From Actinomycetes bacterium (lineage in GTDB: Bacteria > Actinomycetota > Actinomycetes > Actinomycetales > Microbacteriaceae): 64,000 bases of DNA. The position numbers were made by a program, and so were the translations under genes. Below are positions 49,626 to 57,283 of this stretch, one piece after another. Below the pieces are notes generated by a model. That model was not told the DNA's origin, did not search any database, and was given only the letters and a program-made list of their open reading frames with translations. Where the stretch lies: positions 124,001 through 188,000 of the forward strand of contig JAKPAC010000012.1 of assembly GCA_029779645.1 (NCBI GenBank). Reading direction: 5' to 3'. The first letter of the stretch is position 1. Every line of letters begins with the position of its first letter.

Positions 49626-49631
49626 ACCATA
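49626..49631 (-). promoter_or_regulatory. leaderless-type -10 box for the 55-residue protein
   Basis: TATGGT, six bases before ATG 49619. Confidence 0.55.
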
Positions 49632-49765
49632 GCAGCGTTGCCGCCAGACCGCACCTAAATACGCTTCTGATCGGGATTTTCTGGGCGACAGGATCGCCGA
49701 CCCGGACGCCCGGCCACGACAGGCGCCACACCGAGCCCTGAGCGCGACTGTGCCATGGTGGACGC

Positions 49766-50728
49766 ATGCGTGCGGTGATTCTCGGCGGAGCCGGAGCGAT
49801 CGGCGGCGCCACCGCAGCGCGACTCGCAGACGCCGGCTGGAGGGTCGACGTGACCGGCCGGTCGCCCGAGCACATGCCGCACGAGCTGCGCGATGCCGGC
49901 ATCCGGTTTCACCGGATCGATCGCTCCGACACCGCGGCCATTGAGCGCCTCATCGGCACAGGTGCCGAGCTGCTCGTCGACCTGCTCGCCTATCGCGCCG
50001 ACGATGTGCGCGCGCTGCTGCCGGCGCTCAGTTCCGTGCGCTCCCCCGTCATCATCTCCTCGCGCGCGGTCTACGTCGACGCGCAGGGCAACCACATCAA
50101 CGGCGACCGTCCGCCGCGCTTTCCCACTCCCCTGCCCGAGTCGAACCCGACGCTGCCGCCGGCCGCCGACGACGCCGATCCGCATACCCGCGAGGGGTAC
50201 GCGCCCTGCAAGGTCGCCGTCGAGCTCGCGGCGCTCGACAGCGGCCTGCCCGTCACCGTGATCCGGCCGTCGAAGGTGCACGGCCCGTGGGCCCGAAACG
50301 CCCGCACGACGACATTCGTGGAACGGATGCTGCGCGGCACCGAGCCGATCGCGCTGGCCGGGCTCGGGGCATCCGTTGATCACCTGACCGCGGCCGCGAA
50401 CACCGCGGCACTCATCGAGACGGTGGCCGGGATGCCGGGAGCCCGCGTCGTGCACAGCGCCGACCCGGACGCCCCGACGGCGCGCCGGATCGTGCGGGCG
50501 ATCGGCGATGCCCTCGGCTGGCGCGGCGAGCTCGAGCTGCTGGAGGCGACGGAGGCGGGCGACGACGCGGCGCGTGGCGCGCATCCGTGGGCGGCCCCCA
50601 ACCCGATCGTGCTCGACACCTCCGCGGCACTCGCGCTCGGCTACCGCCCGGCAGCGCTCGGCATCGACCTCATCAAGGACGAGGCGCGGTGGGTCGCCGC
50701 GCGGCTGCGCGCGGCTCAGAGGCGCTGA
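49766..50728 (+). CDS. NAD(P)-dependent epimerase/dehydratase-family protein
   Basis: A 320-residue extended-SDR-like protein. The Rossmann motif GGAGAIGG (8-15) binds NAD(P); the expected Y-x3-K position reads YAPCK (Tyr-Ala-Pro-Cys-Lys), so the pair is present, and RPSKVHGPW follows as in nucleotide-sugar epimerases and related reductases. No sugar or isoprenoid pathway genes are adjacent, so the substrate is unknown. CATGGT six bases before ATG 49766 resembles the local leaderless pattern. Its 3' end overlaps the DUF2332 gene by 13 bases. Confidence 0.8.
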   Translation: MRAVILGGAGAIGGATAARLADAGWRVDVTGRSPEHMPHELRDAGIRFHRIDRSDTAAIERLIGTGAELLVDLLAYRADDVRALLPALSSVRSPVIISSRAVYVDAQGNHINGDRPPRFPTPLPESNPTLPPAADDADPHTREGYAPCKVAVELAALDSGLPVTVIRPSKVHGPWARNARTTTFVERMLRGTEPIALAGLGASVDHLTAAANTAALIETVAGMPGARVVHSADPDAPTARRIVRAIGDALGWRGELELLEATEAGDDAARGAHPWAAPNPIVLDTSAALALGYRPAALGIDLIKDEARWVAARLRAAQRR

Positions 50729-51708
50729 AAGCTCTGCCCGTGCGGCCCGACGAGGGCGACCGGCTCGCCGTCGACAGCCAGGACCATCCGGCCGTGGGCG
50801 TCGACGCCCGCCTTGGCCGCGATCTCGGGCAGCACCTGCACGCCCTCGTAGCTGATCCAGGTGACGTTCACCCACTCGTGCTGCATGGCGCGCATCATCG
50901 CGACGAACTCGGCGCGGCGCTCGGGCGTCAGGTACGCCAGCACCGCGGAGTGGAAGACGACGACGTGTGCGCCCGCGGGCGCCTGCGCCACGAGCGCTGG
51001 AACTCGCTCCACGATGTCGCCGGCGACCAGATGCGGCGGGTCTGCCGCGATGAGCTCGGCCGCCGCGCGAAGACGGACGCGCCGGGCCTCGTGCTCCGGC
51101 CAGATCAGCGCCTCGAGCCAGTCGAGCTGCTCCGCGTCGCGCAGATCGATCGGGCGCAGGTCGACGCCCGCGCGCCACACGACGGTGGGCACTCGGGCCG
51201 GAATGCTCTCGGCATCGATGCGGCACGGGAGCACGATGGCGCTGCGGCCGCCGGGCGGGTCGAGCTCGACGATCCCGTCGCCGGCGTCGTAGCGGTACCG
51301 GTAGCTGTAGCGGTCGGGATAGAGCACGAGCCCTGCGGCGGAGCCCGCCTCGACGAGCGCGAGCCCACCGTGCTCGTCGCCCAGGCGTGCGAGCACCGGC
51401 AGCAGCGCCGCGCAGCGCGCCGCCTCGTTGGTCTGGGTCGAGCGCTCCAGCACGACCCGGACCACGTCCTCCCAGTGCTGCGCGAGCCACCCGCGCAGCT
51501 GGGCATACGAGCCGAGGGGCGCGCCGAGCCATCGGGATGCCGCGAACACGAGGTTCGGCTGCTGCTTCATGCCGGGCAGCCGCGCGATGCGCTCCGTCAT
51601 CTCGGCTTCCTCGGCGACACCCATCGCCCACTCGAAGTAGGTCTGAGACACGCCGACGGCCTCGTCCTGCGCGAACTGGCGGTACAAGCTCGAGACGGCA
51701 TCGTTCAT
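50716..51708 (-). CDS. DUF2332-family protein
   Basis: A 330-residue protein matching the DUF2332 family: N-terminal SLYRQFAQDEAVGVSQTYFEWA, a central ALVEAGSAAGL (nucleotide- or SAM-like glycine-rich turn) and a VVFHSAVLAYL segment. The family is widespread in actinobacteria and has no proven function; the fold may be methyltransferase-like. It has a leaderless-type start (TAGGTT, 51720-51715, six bases, ATG 51708). A second ATG lies three codons in. It converges with the epimerase gene with a 13-base overlap. Confidence 0.8.
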   Translation of the reverse strand: MNDAVSSLYRQFAQDEAVGVSQTYFEWAMGVAEEAEMTERIARLPGMKQQPNLVFAASRWLGAPLGSYAQLRGWLAQHWEDVVRVVLERSTQTNEAARCAALLPVLARLGDEHGGLALVEAGSAAGLVLYPDRYSYRYRYDAGDGIVELDPPGGRSAIVLPCRIDAESIPARVPTVVWRAGVDLRPIDLRDAEQLDWLEALIWPEHEARRVRLRAAAELIAADPPHLVAGDIVERVPALVAQAPAGAHVVVFHSAVLAYLTPERRAEFVAMMRAMQHEWVNVTWISYEGVQVLPEIAAKAGVDAHGRMVLAVDGEPVALVGPHGQSFQRL

Positions 51709-51714
51709 GCGCTC

Positions 51715-51720
51715 AACCTA
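51715..51720 (-). promoter_or_regulatory. leaderless-type -10 box for the DUF2332 gene
   Basis: TAGGTT, six bases, ATG 51708. Confidence 0.55.
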
Positions 51721-51741
51721 GCGCGCCACCGCGCCGCCGAT

Positions 51742-52041
51742 TCAGCGCCTGCGCTCCCGCGCGACCCGACCGTTGTGCGCGAAGATGGCGAAGAAGGCGG
51801 CCACCGGCCCGAGCAGCAGGATGACGAGCGGCCAGTACCAGCCGACGAACGCAAGCATGATCGCGCCGAGCACCATGAGGGCCGTTCCGAGCACGCGGAG
51901 CCCGATCGAGCCCGGCGGTGCGGCGAGTGGGTTGCGGAAGTGCGGGATGCGCGAGCGCGGGTTGGCCCGGAGCGTCATTCCCAGCGCCCGCTGGAACAGC
52001 AGCAGGCCGATCAGCGCCGCCAGCCCACCGATCACGATCAT
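51742..52041 (-). CDS. small membrane protein of unknown function
   Basis: 99 residues with one short N-terminal hydrophobic segment (about 2-16), a basic middle (RANPRSRIPHFRNPL) and two hydrophobic helices (about 49-68 and 70-88), ending in RERRR. No family recognised. It starts leaderless: TAGGCT (52053-52048), six bases, ATG 52041. It stands between the DUF2332 and GNAT genes on the same strand, but its own promoter suggests independent expression. Confidence 0.68.
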   Translation of the reverse strand: MIVIGGLAALIGLLLFQRALGMTLRANPRSRIPHFRNPLAAPPGSIGLRVLGTALMVLGAIMLAFVGWYWPLVILLLGPVAAFFAIFAHNGRVARERRR

Positions 52042-52047
52042 TCCCCG

Positions 52048-52053
52048 AGCCTA
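52048..52053 (-). promoter_or_regulatory. leaderless-type -10 box for the 99-residue membrane protein
   Basis: TAGGCT, six bases, ATG 52041. Confidence 0.55.
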
Positions 52054-52105
52054 GCTTCGCGCGCGCGGGTGGCACGCCCGGCCCGCGTGATGCGCGGCAG
52101 TCTCG

Positions 52106-52627
52106 TCAGCCGCGCCGGGGCGACGGCGCCGCGATCGGCGGCAGCGGTCGGCTCATCCGGAAGTTCGTCAGCTCGACGCCTTCGATCATCGGGTGCTGCT
52201 CGGCCTCGACGACGAAGCCGCGCGCCGCGAAGAACGGCCGCGCCGTGACGCTCACGTTCGCCCAGAGTCGTGTGGCACCGAGGTCGCGCGCCCGCTCGAA
52301 CACGGCCGCCAAGAGCGCGCTCGCCACGCCGCGCCGCGCGTGGGCGGGCGCGACGAACATCATGTCGATGTATCCCTCGCCGTTGACGTCTGAGAACCCG
52401 GCGATCGCACCACCGCGCACCGCGACCAGGCTGGCGCGGGCGAGCATCGAGCGATTCCAGTCGCCGAGGCTGCGTGCGCCCGGTCGTGCCCATGCCGCGA
52501 TCTGCTCCGGCGCATAGTCGTGGGCGGCGGTGACGGTGACGGCCGCGACGAACACCCCGAGGGTGGCCGACGCGTCGGCAGGGGCGTACGCGCGAACACG
52601 GACGGGCGCTGGTGCGAGCTCAGGCAT
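52106..52627 (-). CDS. GNAT-family N-acetyltransferase
   Basis: A 173-residue acetyltransferase-like protein. The acetyl-CoA-binding motif A is FVAPAHARRGVASALL (Q/R-x-x-G-x-A pattern), motif B region WANVSVTARPFFAARGF follows, and a gated YIDMMFV strand precedes them, as in RimI/ElaA-like GNATs. Substrate unknown. I chose ATG 52627, which follows GAGGGG by seven bases; ATG 52633 is too close to that site. Single gene on the minus strand, divergent from the DHFR-like reductase. Confidence 0.82.
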   Translation of the reverse strand: MPELAPAPVRVRAYAPADASATLGVFVAAVTVTAAHDYAPEQIAAWARPGARSLGDWNRSMLARASLVAVRGGAIAGFSDVNGEGYIDMMFVAPAHARRGVASALLAAVFERARDLGATRLWANVSVTARPFFAARGFVVEAEQHPMIEGVELTNFRMSRPLPPIAAPSPRRG

Positions 52628-52752
52628 CCACATTCCCCTCGATGAGCCGGTCGCGCACGATCTCGCGGCGCGGTTGCCACGACGTCGCGATACGGCGGCA
52701 GTCCCAGCATGCTCCCACACCCAGGACTCTGGGCGCGGCGCTCCGCCTCGCC

Positions 52753-52758
52753 TAGCCT
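52753..52758 (+). promoter_or_regulatory. leaderless-type -10 box for the DHFR-like reductase
   Basis: TAGCCT, six bases, ATG 52765. Confidence 0.55.
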
Positions 52759-52764
52759 TGCCAC

Positions 52765-53352
52765 ATGCCTCGGGTCATCTATTACACGGCGTCCACGCTC
52801 AACGGCTTTCTCGCCGATGCGCACGACTCGCTCGATTGGCTGTTCGTCGTCGAACAGGCGCAGGACGGGTTTCCCGCGTTCATCGAGGGCATCGGCGCGA
52901 TCGTGCAGGGCTCGACCACCTATGAGTGGGTGCTCGCGCACGAGGACCTGCTCGCTCACCCAGAGAAGTGGCCGGCGTTCTACGGCGCACGGCCCACGTG
53001 GGTGTTCACCAGTCGCCGGCTGCCCGGGGTGACCGGCGCGGATGTGCGCTTCGCCGCCGGCTCGGTGCGCGACGCGTGGCCGGCCATCGCCGAAGCCGCC
53101 GGTGACCGCGACGTCTGGGTCGTCGGCGGCGGCGACCTCGTCGGCCAGTTCGACGACGCCGGCCTGCTCGACGAGATCCGCATGCAGATCGCACCCGTGA
53201 CCCTGACGGCCGGGCGGCCGGTGCTGCCCCGCAACATCGACTCGACGCGTCTTCGGCTCGAGGCCGTGGCGCAGAACGGGCAGTTCGCCGAGCTGCAGTA
53301 TCGCGTGCGGCATCCCGAGTCGGCTGCCGCATCGGGCGCGCGTGGTGCGTGA
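52765..53352 (+). CDS. dihydrofolate reductase-family / RibD C-terminal-like protein
   Basis: A 195-residue NADPH-dependent reductase-like protein. The N-terminal YYTASTLNGFLAD strand-loop and the glycine-rich VVGGGDLVGQFDDAGLLDEI segment are typical of the RibD C-terminal/DHFR-like family; TYEWVL and WVFTSRRLP fit the central sheet. It is not the dedicated folate enzyme by sequence character. Substrate unknown. Its start is set by TAGCCT six bases before ATG 52765. The 102 bases after it contain nothing I can identify before the convergent SGNH gene. Confidence 0.82.
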   Translation: MPRVIYYTASTLNGFLADAHDSLDWLFVVEQAQDGFPAFIEGIGAIVQGSTTYEWVLAHEDLLAHPEKWPAFYGARPTWVFTSRRLPGVTGADVRFAAGSVRDAWPAIAEAAGDRDVWVVGGGDLVGQFDDAGLLDEIRMQIAPVTLTAGRPVLPRNIDSTRLRLEAVAQNGQFAELQYRVRHPESAAASGARGA

Positions 53353-53454
53353 GCTGCGTCCCACCCGCGCCGCGCTGTGCGTCGCGCGCGACCATCATGC
53401 GCGCGGAGGCCGTGACCGAGGGCCACGAGACGCCCCAGCTCTGACCCTCGCAGA

Positions 53455-54222
53455 CTATTCGACCGTGTCGCCCGGCTCCATCCGCCGCCACGTGCCGTAC
53501 TTGGGCTCGCGGCCGTCGCCGGAGGAGGTGCGCCGCAGGCGGCGCAGCATCCACGGCCCGACGTGCTCGCGGTAGTACTCCCAGCCGCGCGGCCCAGTTG
53601 CGGGCAGCGGTGGCATCGACCACCAGGCTGCATCGGCCTCGTGGCCGAGCGCGCCGAGCACGCGGGCGGCGACGCGGTGGTGCCCGCGCGAGTTCATGTG
53701 GAGGCGATCCTCAGACCAGTAGCCCGGGGTCGAGAGCTCGCGGTCGGGCCAGTTGAAGGCGCGGATCACGTCGTCGCGGCCGACGAAGCTCTCTTCGACC
53801 GCGTCGGAGAGCAGGTCGCCGCGGCGCTGGATCATGCCACTCATCGGCAGCTGCTGCGCCGGGTTCGCACCCGAAAGCAGGATCAGCTGCACGCCCTCCT
53901 CGTCGCAGCGGCGCAGCACCTGCTCGAACGCATCGACGATGTGGGTGATCTTCGTGCGCGGTCGGAGCACATCATTGCCGCCGCCGTTGAACGAGAGGTG
54001 CGTGGGCTGCAGGGCGAGCGCACGCTCGAGCTGCTCGTTGATGATGGGCCACACGAGCTTGCCGCGAATCGCGAGATTGGCGTAGTCGATGGGCTCCCCG
54101 CCCGCATCGGCCCAGCTCTGAGCGACGAGGTCTGCCCAGCCGCGCGTGCGTCCGTCAGGGTGCGAATCGCCAATTCCCTCGGTGAATGAATCGCCGATCG
54201 CGACGAATCGAATCTTCTGCAC
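53455..54222 (-). CDS. SGNH/GDSL-family hydrolase (copy 2)
   Basis: A 255-residue hydrolase. Block I GDSFTEG has the nucleophile serine (Ser12), NGGGNDVLRP carries the Asn block, and EDRLHMNSRGHH gives the Asp-His pair. It shares the unusual C-terminal pattern PWMLRRLRRTSSGD with the copy at 22.7-23.6 kb, so the two are paralogues; this one lacks the extra N-terminal 28 residues. GTG 54222 is six bases after TAAAGT (54234-54229). No signal peptide is seen. Substrate unknown. Confidence 0.84.
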   Translation of the reverse strand: MQKIRFVAIGDSFTEGIGDSHPDGRTRGWADLVAQSWADAGGEPIDYANLAIRGKLVWPIINEQLERALALQPTHLSFNGGGNDVLRPRTKITHIVDAFEQVLRRCDEEGVQLILLSGANPAQQLPMSGMIQRRGDLLSDAVEESFVGRDDVIRAFNWPDRELSTPGYWSEDRLHMNSRGHHRVAARVLGALGHEADAAWWSMPPLPATGPRGWEYYREHVGPWMLRRLRRTSSGDGREPKYGTWRRMEPGDTVE

Positions 54223-54228
54223 CGCTCT

Positions 54229-54234
54229 ACTTTA
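54229..54234 (-). promoter_or_regulatory. leaderless-type -10 box for SGNH copy 2
   Basis: TAAAGT, six bases, GTG 54222. Confidence 0.55.
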
Positions 54235-54289
54235 GGCGTGCTCGCGCGATGGCTCGCAATATTTCGTTCGGCGCGGGCGCGAGTCGCCC

Positions 54290-55339
54290 CTACTCCCCCA
54301 GCAGCTCGCGCACGCGCGGCGCGACCTCGGTGCCGTAGAGCTCGATGCTGCGCATCATGTGCGCGTGCGAGAGCGTGCCGGTCGAGAACTTCAGATCGAA
54401 GCGCTGCGCGCCGAGGGTGCGCATCGTCGATGCGATCTTTCGCGCGACCGTCTCGGGCGAGCCGACGTACGTCGACCCTTCGGGACCGATCTCGTGCAGG
54501 AACCGCGCGCGACTGTAGGCCGGCCAGCCCCGCTCGCGGCCGATCGTGTTGTTCATCGCCTCGAAGCCCGCGTAGGCCTCCTCCTGTGCCTGCTCGTCGG
54601 TGTCGGCGATGTGGCCCGGCGAGTGCACGCCGATCGGCTGCGGCTGCCCGCCGAACGAGTCGACGGCCCGGTGATACAGGTCCACGAACTGCGCGAATCG
54701 CTCCGCGGGGCCGCCGATGATCGCAAGCATCAGGCCGAGGCCGTGACGCGCCGTGCGCACCACCGACTCGGGGCTGCCGCCCACCCCGACCCAGGTCTTC
54801 AGCCCGCGCTCGGTCTTGGGGTAGACGTCGGCCGCGTCGAGCGCCGCGCGCGTCGTGCCCCGCCACGTGACCGGCTTCTCGGTGAGCAGCTGCGTGAACA
54901 GCTCCAGCTTCTCCTCGAACAGCACCTCGTAGTCGCGCAGGTCGTAGCCGAACAGCGGAAACGACTCGATGAAGGAGCCCCGCCCCAGAATGACCTCGGC
55001 GCGGCCGTTCGACACGGCATCCAGCGTCGCGAAGCGCTCGTAGACGCGCACCGGATCATCGCTCGAGAGCACGGTGACGGCGGTGCCGAGGTGGATGCTC
55101 TTGGTACGCCCTGCCGCCGCCGCGAGAACGATCTCGGGGCTCGAGATGGCGAACTCGGGGCGATGGTGCTCCCCCACGCCGAAGAATGCGAGGCCCACCT
55201 CGTCGGCGAGCACGGCTTCGTCGACGACGTTGCGGATCGTCTCGGCACCCGAGAGCAGTCGGCCTTCGGCGTCGCGCGTGATGTCGCCGAAGGTGTCGAG
55301 ACCGAGCTCGATGTCGGCGGGATTGATCTGGCTGCTCAT
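54290..55339 (-). CDS. LLM-class flavin-dependent oxidoreductase
   Basis: A 349-residue luciferase-like monooxygenase-fold enzyme. The barrel begins IELGLDTFGD; FFGVGEHH lies in the active-site region, and GRAEVILGRGSF and HSPGHIADT are hallmark loops. In actinobacteria such proteins use FMN or F420; the cofactor cannot be told here. The start is ATG 55339, seven bases after AGGAGC. It is 67 bases upstream of the SGNH gene on the same strand, which has its own -10 box. Divergent from the phosphoribosyltransferase gene. Confidence 0.85.
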   Translation of the reverse strand: MSSQINPADIELGLDTFGDITRDAEGRLLSGAETIRNVVDEAVLADEVGLAFFGVGEHHRPEFAISSPEIVLAAAAGRTKSIHLGTAVTVLSSDDPVRVYERFATLDAVSNGRAEVILGRGSFIESFPLFGYDLRDYEVLFEEKLELFTQLLTEKPVTWRGTTRAALDAADVYPKTERGLKTWVGVGGSPESVVRTARHGLGLMLAIIGGPAERFAQFVDLYHRAVDSFGGQPQPIGVHSPGHIADTDEQAQEEAYAGFEAMNNTIGRERGWPAYSRARFLHEIGPEGSTYVGSPETVARKIASTMRTLGAQRFDLKFSTGTLSHAHMMRSIELYGTEVAPRVRELLGE

Positions 55340-55472
55340 GGGCGACGCTCCTTTTTCATTCACCAGAATGTAACGACGCGGCGGCCGCGGCATTCCCGAC
55401 GCAGTGGTGCACGGATGTGCGCCCGAGACATGCGGGTGGCACCCGTCCCTCGCGCCTCGCCTTTGCCGAGCG

Positions 55473-55478
55473 TAGGGT
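55473..55478 (+). promoter_or_regulatory. leaderless-type -10 box for the phosphoribosyltransferase gene
   Basis: TAGGGT, seven bases, ATG 55486. Confidence 0.5.
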
Positions 55479-55485
55479 GCATGGC

Positions 55486-56160
55486 ATGACGACGCCACAC
55501 GTCGGCGCAGTGCCAGGCCCCGAATTCGGCGGACGATTCGCCGATCGCACCGACGCGGGCGCACGGCTCGCGCCCCTGGTCGCCTCAAGCGTGGGGCGCG
55601 ATGCCGTCGCGCTCGGGGTGCCTCGGGGCGGCGTCGTCGTGGCGGCCGTCGTCGCCGAGCGGCTGGGACTGCCGCTCGGTGTCGTCGTGGTGCGCAAGCT
55701 CGGGGCCCCGGGGCACGAGGAGTACGCCGTTGGCGCGATCGCCGATGGCGTGCGCGTGCTCGATGCGGAGAGCGTACGGGCGCTGGGGGTTTCGGAAGGC
55801 GAGCTCGGCGCGGTGGAGGCGCGGGAGCGCGTCGAACTCGCGCGGCGAGCCGCTCGCTACGTCACGGATGCATCGCGGGATCTGCACGACCGCGAGGTCG
55901 TGATCGTCGACGACGGGATCGCGACGGGCTCGACGGCGATTGCCGCGTGCGAGGTCGTCCGTGCGCGCGGCGCATCCCGAATCGTGCTCGCCACACCCGT
56001 TGCCCCGGCGTCGTGGCGGCCGCCCGTCGCGGCGGTCGACGAGTATCTCTGCCTCGTGCCGGCGCGAGACTTCTGGGCGGTCGGACAGTTCTACGAGCGG
56101 TTCGAGCAGACGACCGATGCCGAGGTCGAGCGGCTGCTGGGAGCGTCACCGCAGGAGTGA
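55486..56160 (+). CDS. phosphoribosyltransferase-domain protein
   Basis: A 224-residue type I phosphoribosyltransferase-fold protein. The PRPP-binding loop VVIVDDGIATGSTA is intact and a VPRGGVVVA segment precedes it. The sequence resembles the group often found fused to or beside dienelactone/alpha-beta hydrolases, whose substrate is unknown, more than the dedicated purine or pyrimidine salvage enzymes. I start at ATG 55486, set by the TAGGGT box, instead of an in-frame start further upstream. A repeat-rich gap and a convergent PPK2 gene follow. Confidence 0.82.
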   Translation: MTTPHVGAVPGPEFGGRFADRTDAGARLAPLVASSVGRDAVALGVPRGGVVVAAVVAERLGLPLGVVVVRKLGAPGHEEYAVGAIADGVRVLDAESVRALGVSEGELGAVEARERVELARRAARYVTDASRDLHDREVVIVDDGIATGSTAIAACEVVRARGASRIVLATPVAPASWRPPVAAVDEYLCLVPARDFWAVGQFYERFEQTTDAEVERLLGASPQE

Positions 56161-56232
56161 GCGCGTGCGGGCCCGCGGCACGGCATCGAGCGGCGGCGGG
56201 GCCGGCACTGGTGCCGACGGCCTTCCGCCCTG

Positions 56233-56340
56233 CTGATCCCCGGGGCGGTCTGATTCCGCGGGGTGGGCTGATTCCCCGGGGCATCGGTCGGATTCCTGAG
56301 GCCCTTGGGATTCCGGGCTCCGGCCCGATCCCGGAGCGTC
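56233..56340. repeat. degenerate 18-base tandem repeat
   Basis: GATYCC cores begin at 56235, 56252, 56270, 56291, 56309 and 56327, spaced 17, 18, 21, 18 and 18 bases. The first three units extend to the near-identical CTGATCCCCGGGG, CTGATTCCGCGGGG and CTGATTCCCCGGGG; later ones have drifted. It fills most of the gap between convergent genes. Confidence 0.7.
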
Positions 56341-56343
56341 GGC

Positions 56344-56361
56344 CTGACACCGCGGTGTCAG
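56344..56361. terminator. 18-base perfect palindrome at the PPK2 stop codon
   Basis: CTGACACCGCGGTGTCAG includes the PPK2 stop. The cruciform or hairpin potential at a convergent gene end suggests a terminator, but there is no loop in the perfect form and no T tract, so it could be a binding site instead. Confidence 0.45.
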
Positions 56362-57221
56362 CCCGCCGAAAGCCGCCGCTTCTCGTGCTCCACGTCGAAC
56401 GCGGCCGCCGGCCATTGCGGGTTGATGTCCTGCAGCGCGCGAAGCAGCAGCGCCTGCACCGCCAGCCGCGCATACCACTTGCGGTTCGCAGGCACCACGT
56501 GCCAGGGCGCGTGCGGCGTCGAGGTGCGGTCGAACACGGCCTGATAGGCAGCCATGTACTGCGGCCACAGCGCGCGCTCGTCGACGTCGCCGGGGCTGTA
56601 CTTCCAGTGCTTGTCGGGGCGTTCGAGGCGTTCCATGAGCCGCCCGCGCTGCTCGTCGGGCGAGATGTGCAGCATCACCTTCACGATGCGAGTGCCCGCG
56701 TCGTGAAGCTCCCGCTCGAACTCGTTGATCGCGCCGTACCGCCGCTCGATCTCGGTCTCGGAGGCGAGGCGGCGCACCTTGCCGATCAGCACGTCCTCGT
56801 AGTGCGAGCGGTCGAAGACCCCGATCATGCCGGGCGTGGGCACACGTCCCCGGACGCGCCACAGAAAATCGTGTGAAAGCTCCTCCGACGTCGGCTTCTT
56901 GAACGCGGTCAGCATCACGCCCTGCGGGTCGACCGAGCCCACCACGTGCCGGATCACGCCGCCCTTGCCGGCGGTGTCCATCGCCTGCAGCAGCAGGAGC
57001 ACCGAGGCATTCGACGAGCCGGTGCGCGACTGCGCGTACAGTCGCTCCTGGTACTCGTCGAGCAGTTCGGCGCCGGCGGCGAGATCCTGCGCTCCCTGGG
57101 CCTTGCCTGCGGGATGCCCCGGGGCGGCGTCCGCGTCCACCGCCGCCAGCTCGAACCCGGGCCCGACGCGCAGCGTCTCGACGGCATCGACGTTCCAGGC
57201 GGCATGGCTGTTCGCGGTCAT
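56358..57221 (-). CDS. polyphosphate kinase 2 family protein
   Basis: A 287-residue PPK2-family kinase that transfers phosphate between polyphosphate and nucleotides. Walker A appears as LLLQAMDTAGKGG, Walker B-type as GVFDRSHYEDVLIG, and the lid region as RLMERLERPDKHWKYSPGD; ANRKWYARLAV near the C-terminus is characteristic. Class (ADP- or AMP-phosphorylating) is not clear. ATG 57221 is six bases after CATGAT, a weaker version of the leaderless pattern. It sits 62 bases downstream of the DUF885 gene. Confidence 0.87.
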   Translation of the reverse strand: MTANSHAAWNVDAVETLRVGPGFELAAVDADAAPGHPAGKAQGAQDLAAGAELLDEYQERLYAQSRTGSSNASVLLLLQAMDTAGKGGVIRHVVGSVDPQGVMLTAFKKPTSEELSHDFLWRVRGRVPTPGMIGVFDRSHYEDVLIGKVRRLASETEIERRYGAINEFERELHDAGTRIVKVMLHISPDEQRGRLMERLERPDKHWKYSPGDVDERALWPQYMAAYQAVFDRTSTPHAPWHVVPANRKWYARLAVQALLLRALQDINPQWPAAAFDVEHEKRRLSAG

Positions 57222-57283
57222 GTGCCCATCATGGCGCCATATCGCCGGGGAGGCGACCGCGTAGCTGTCGGCGCTCGCGACGC

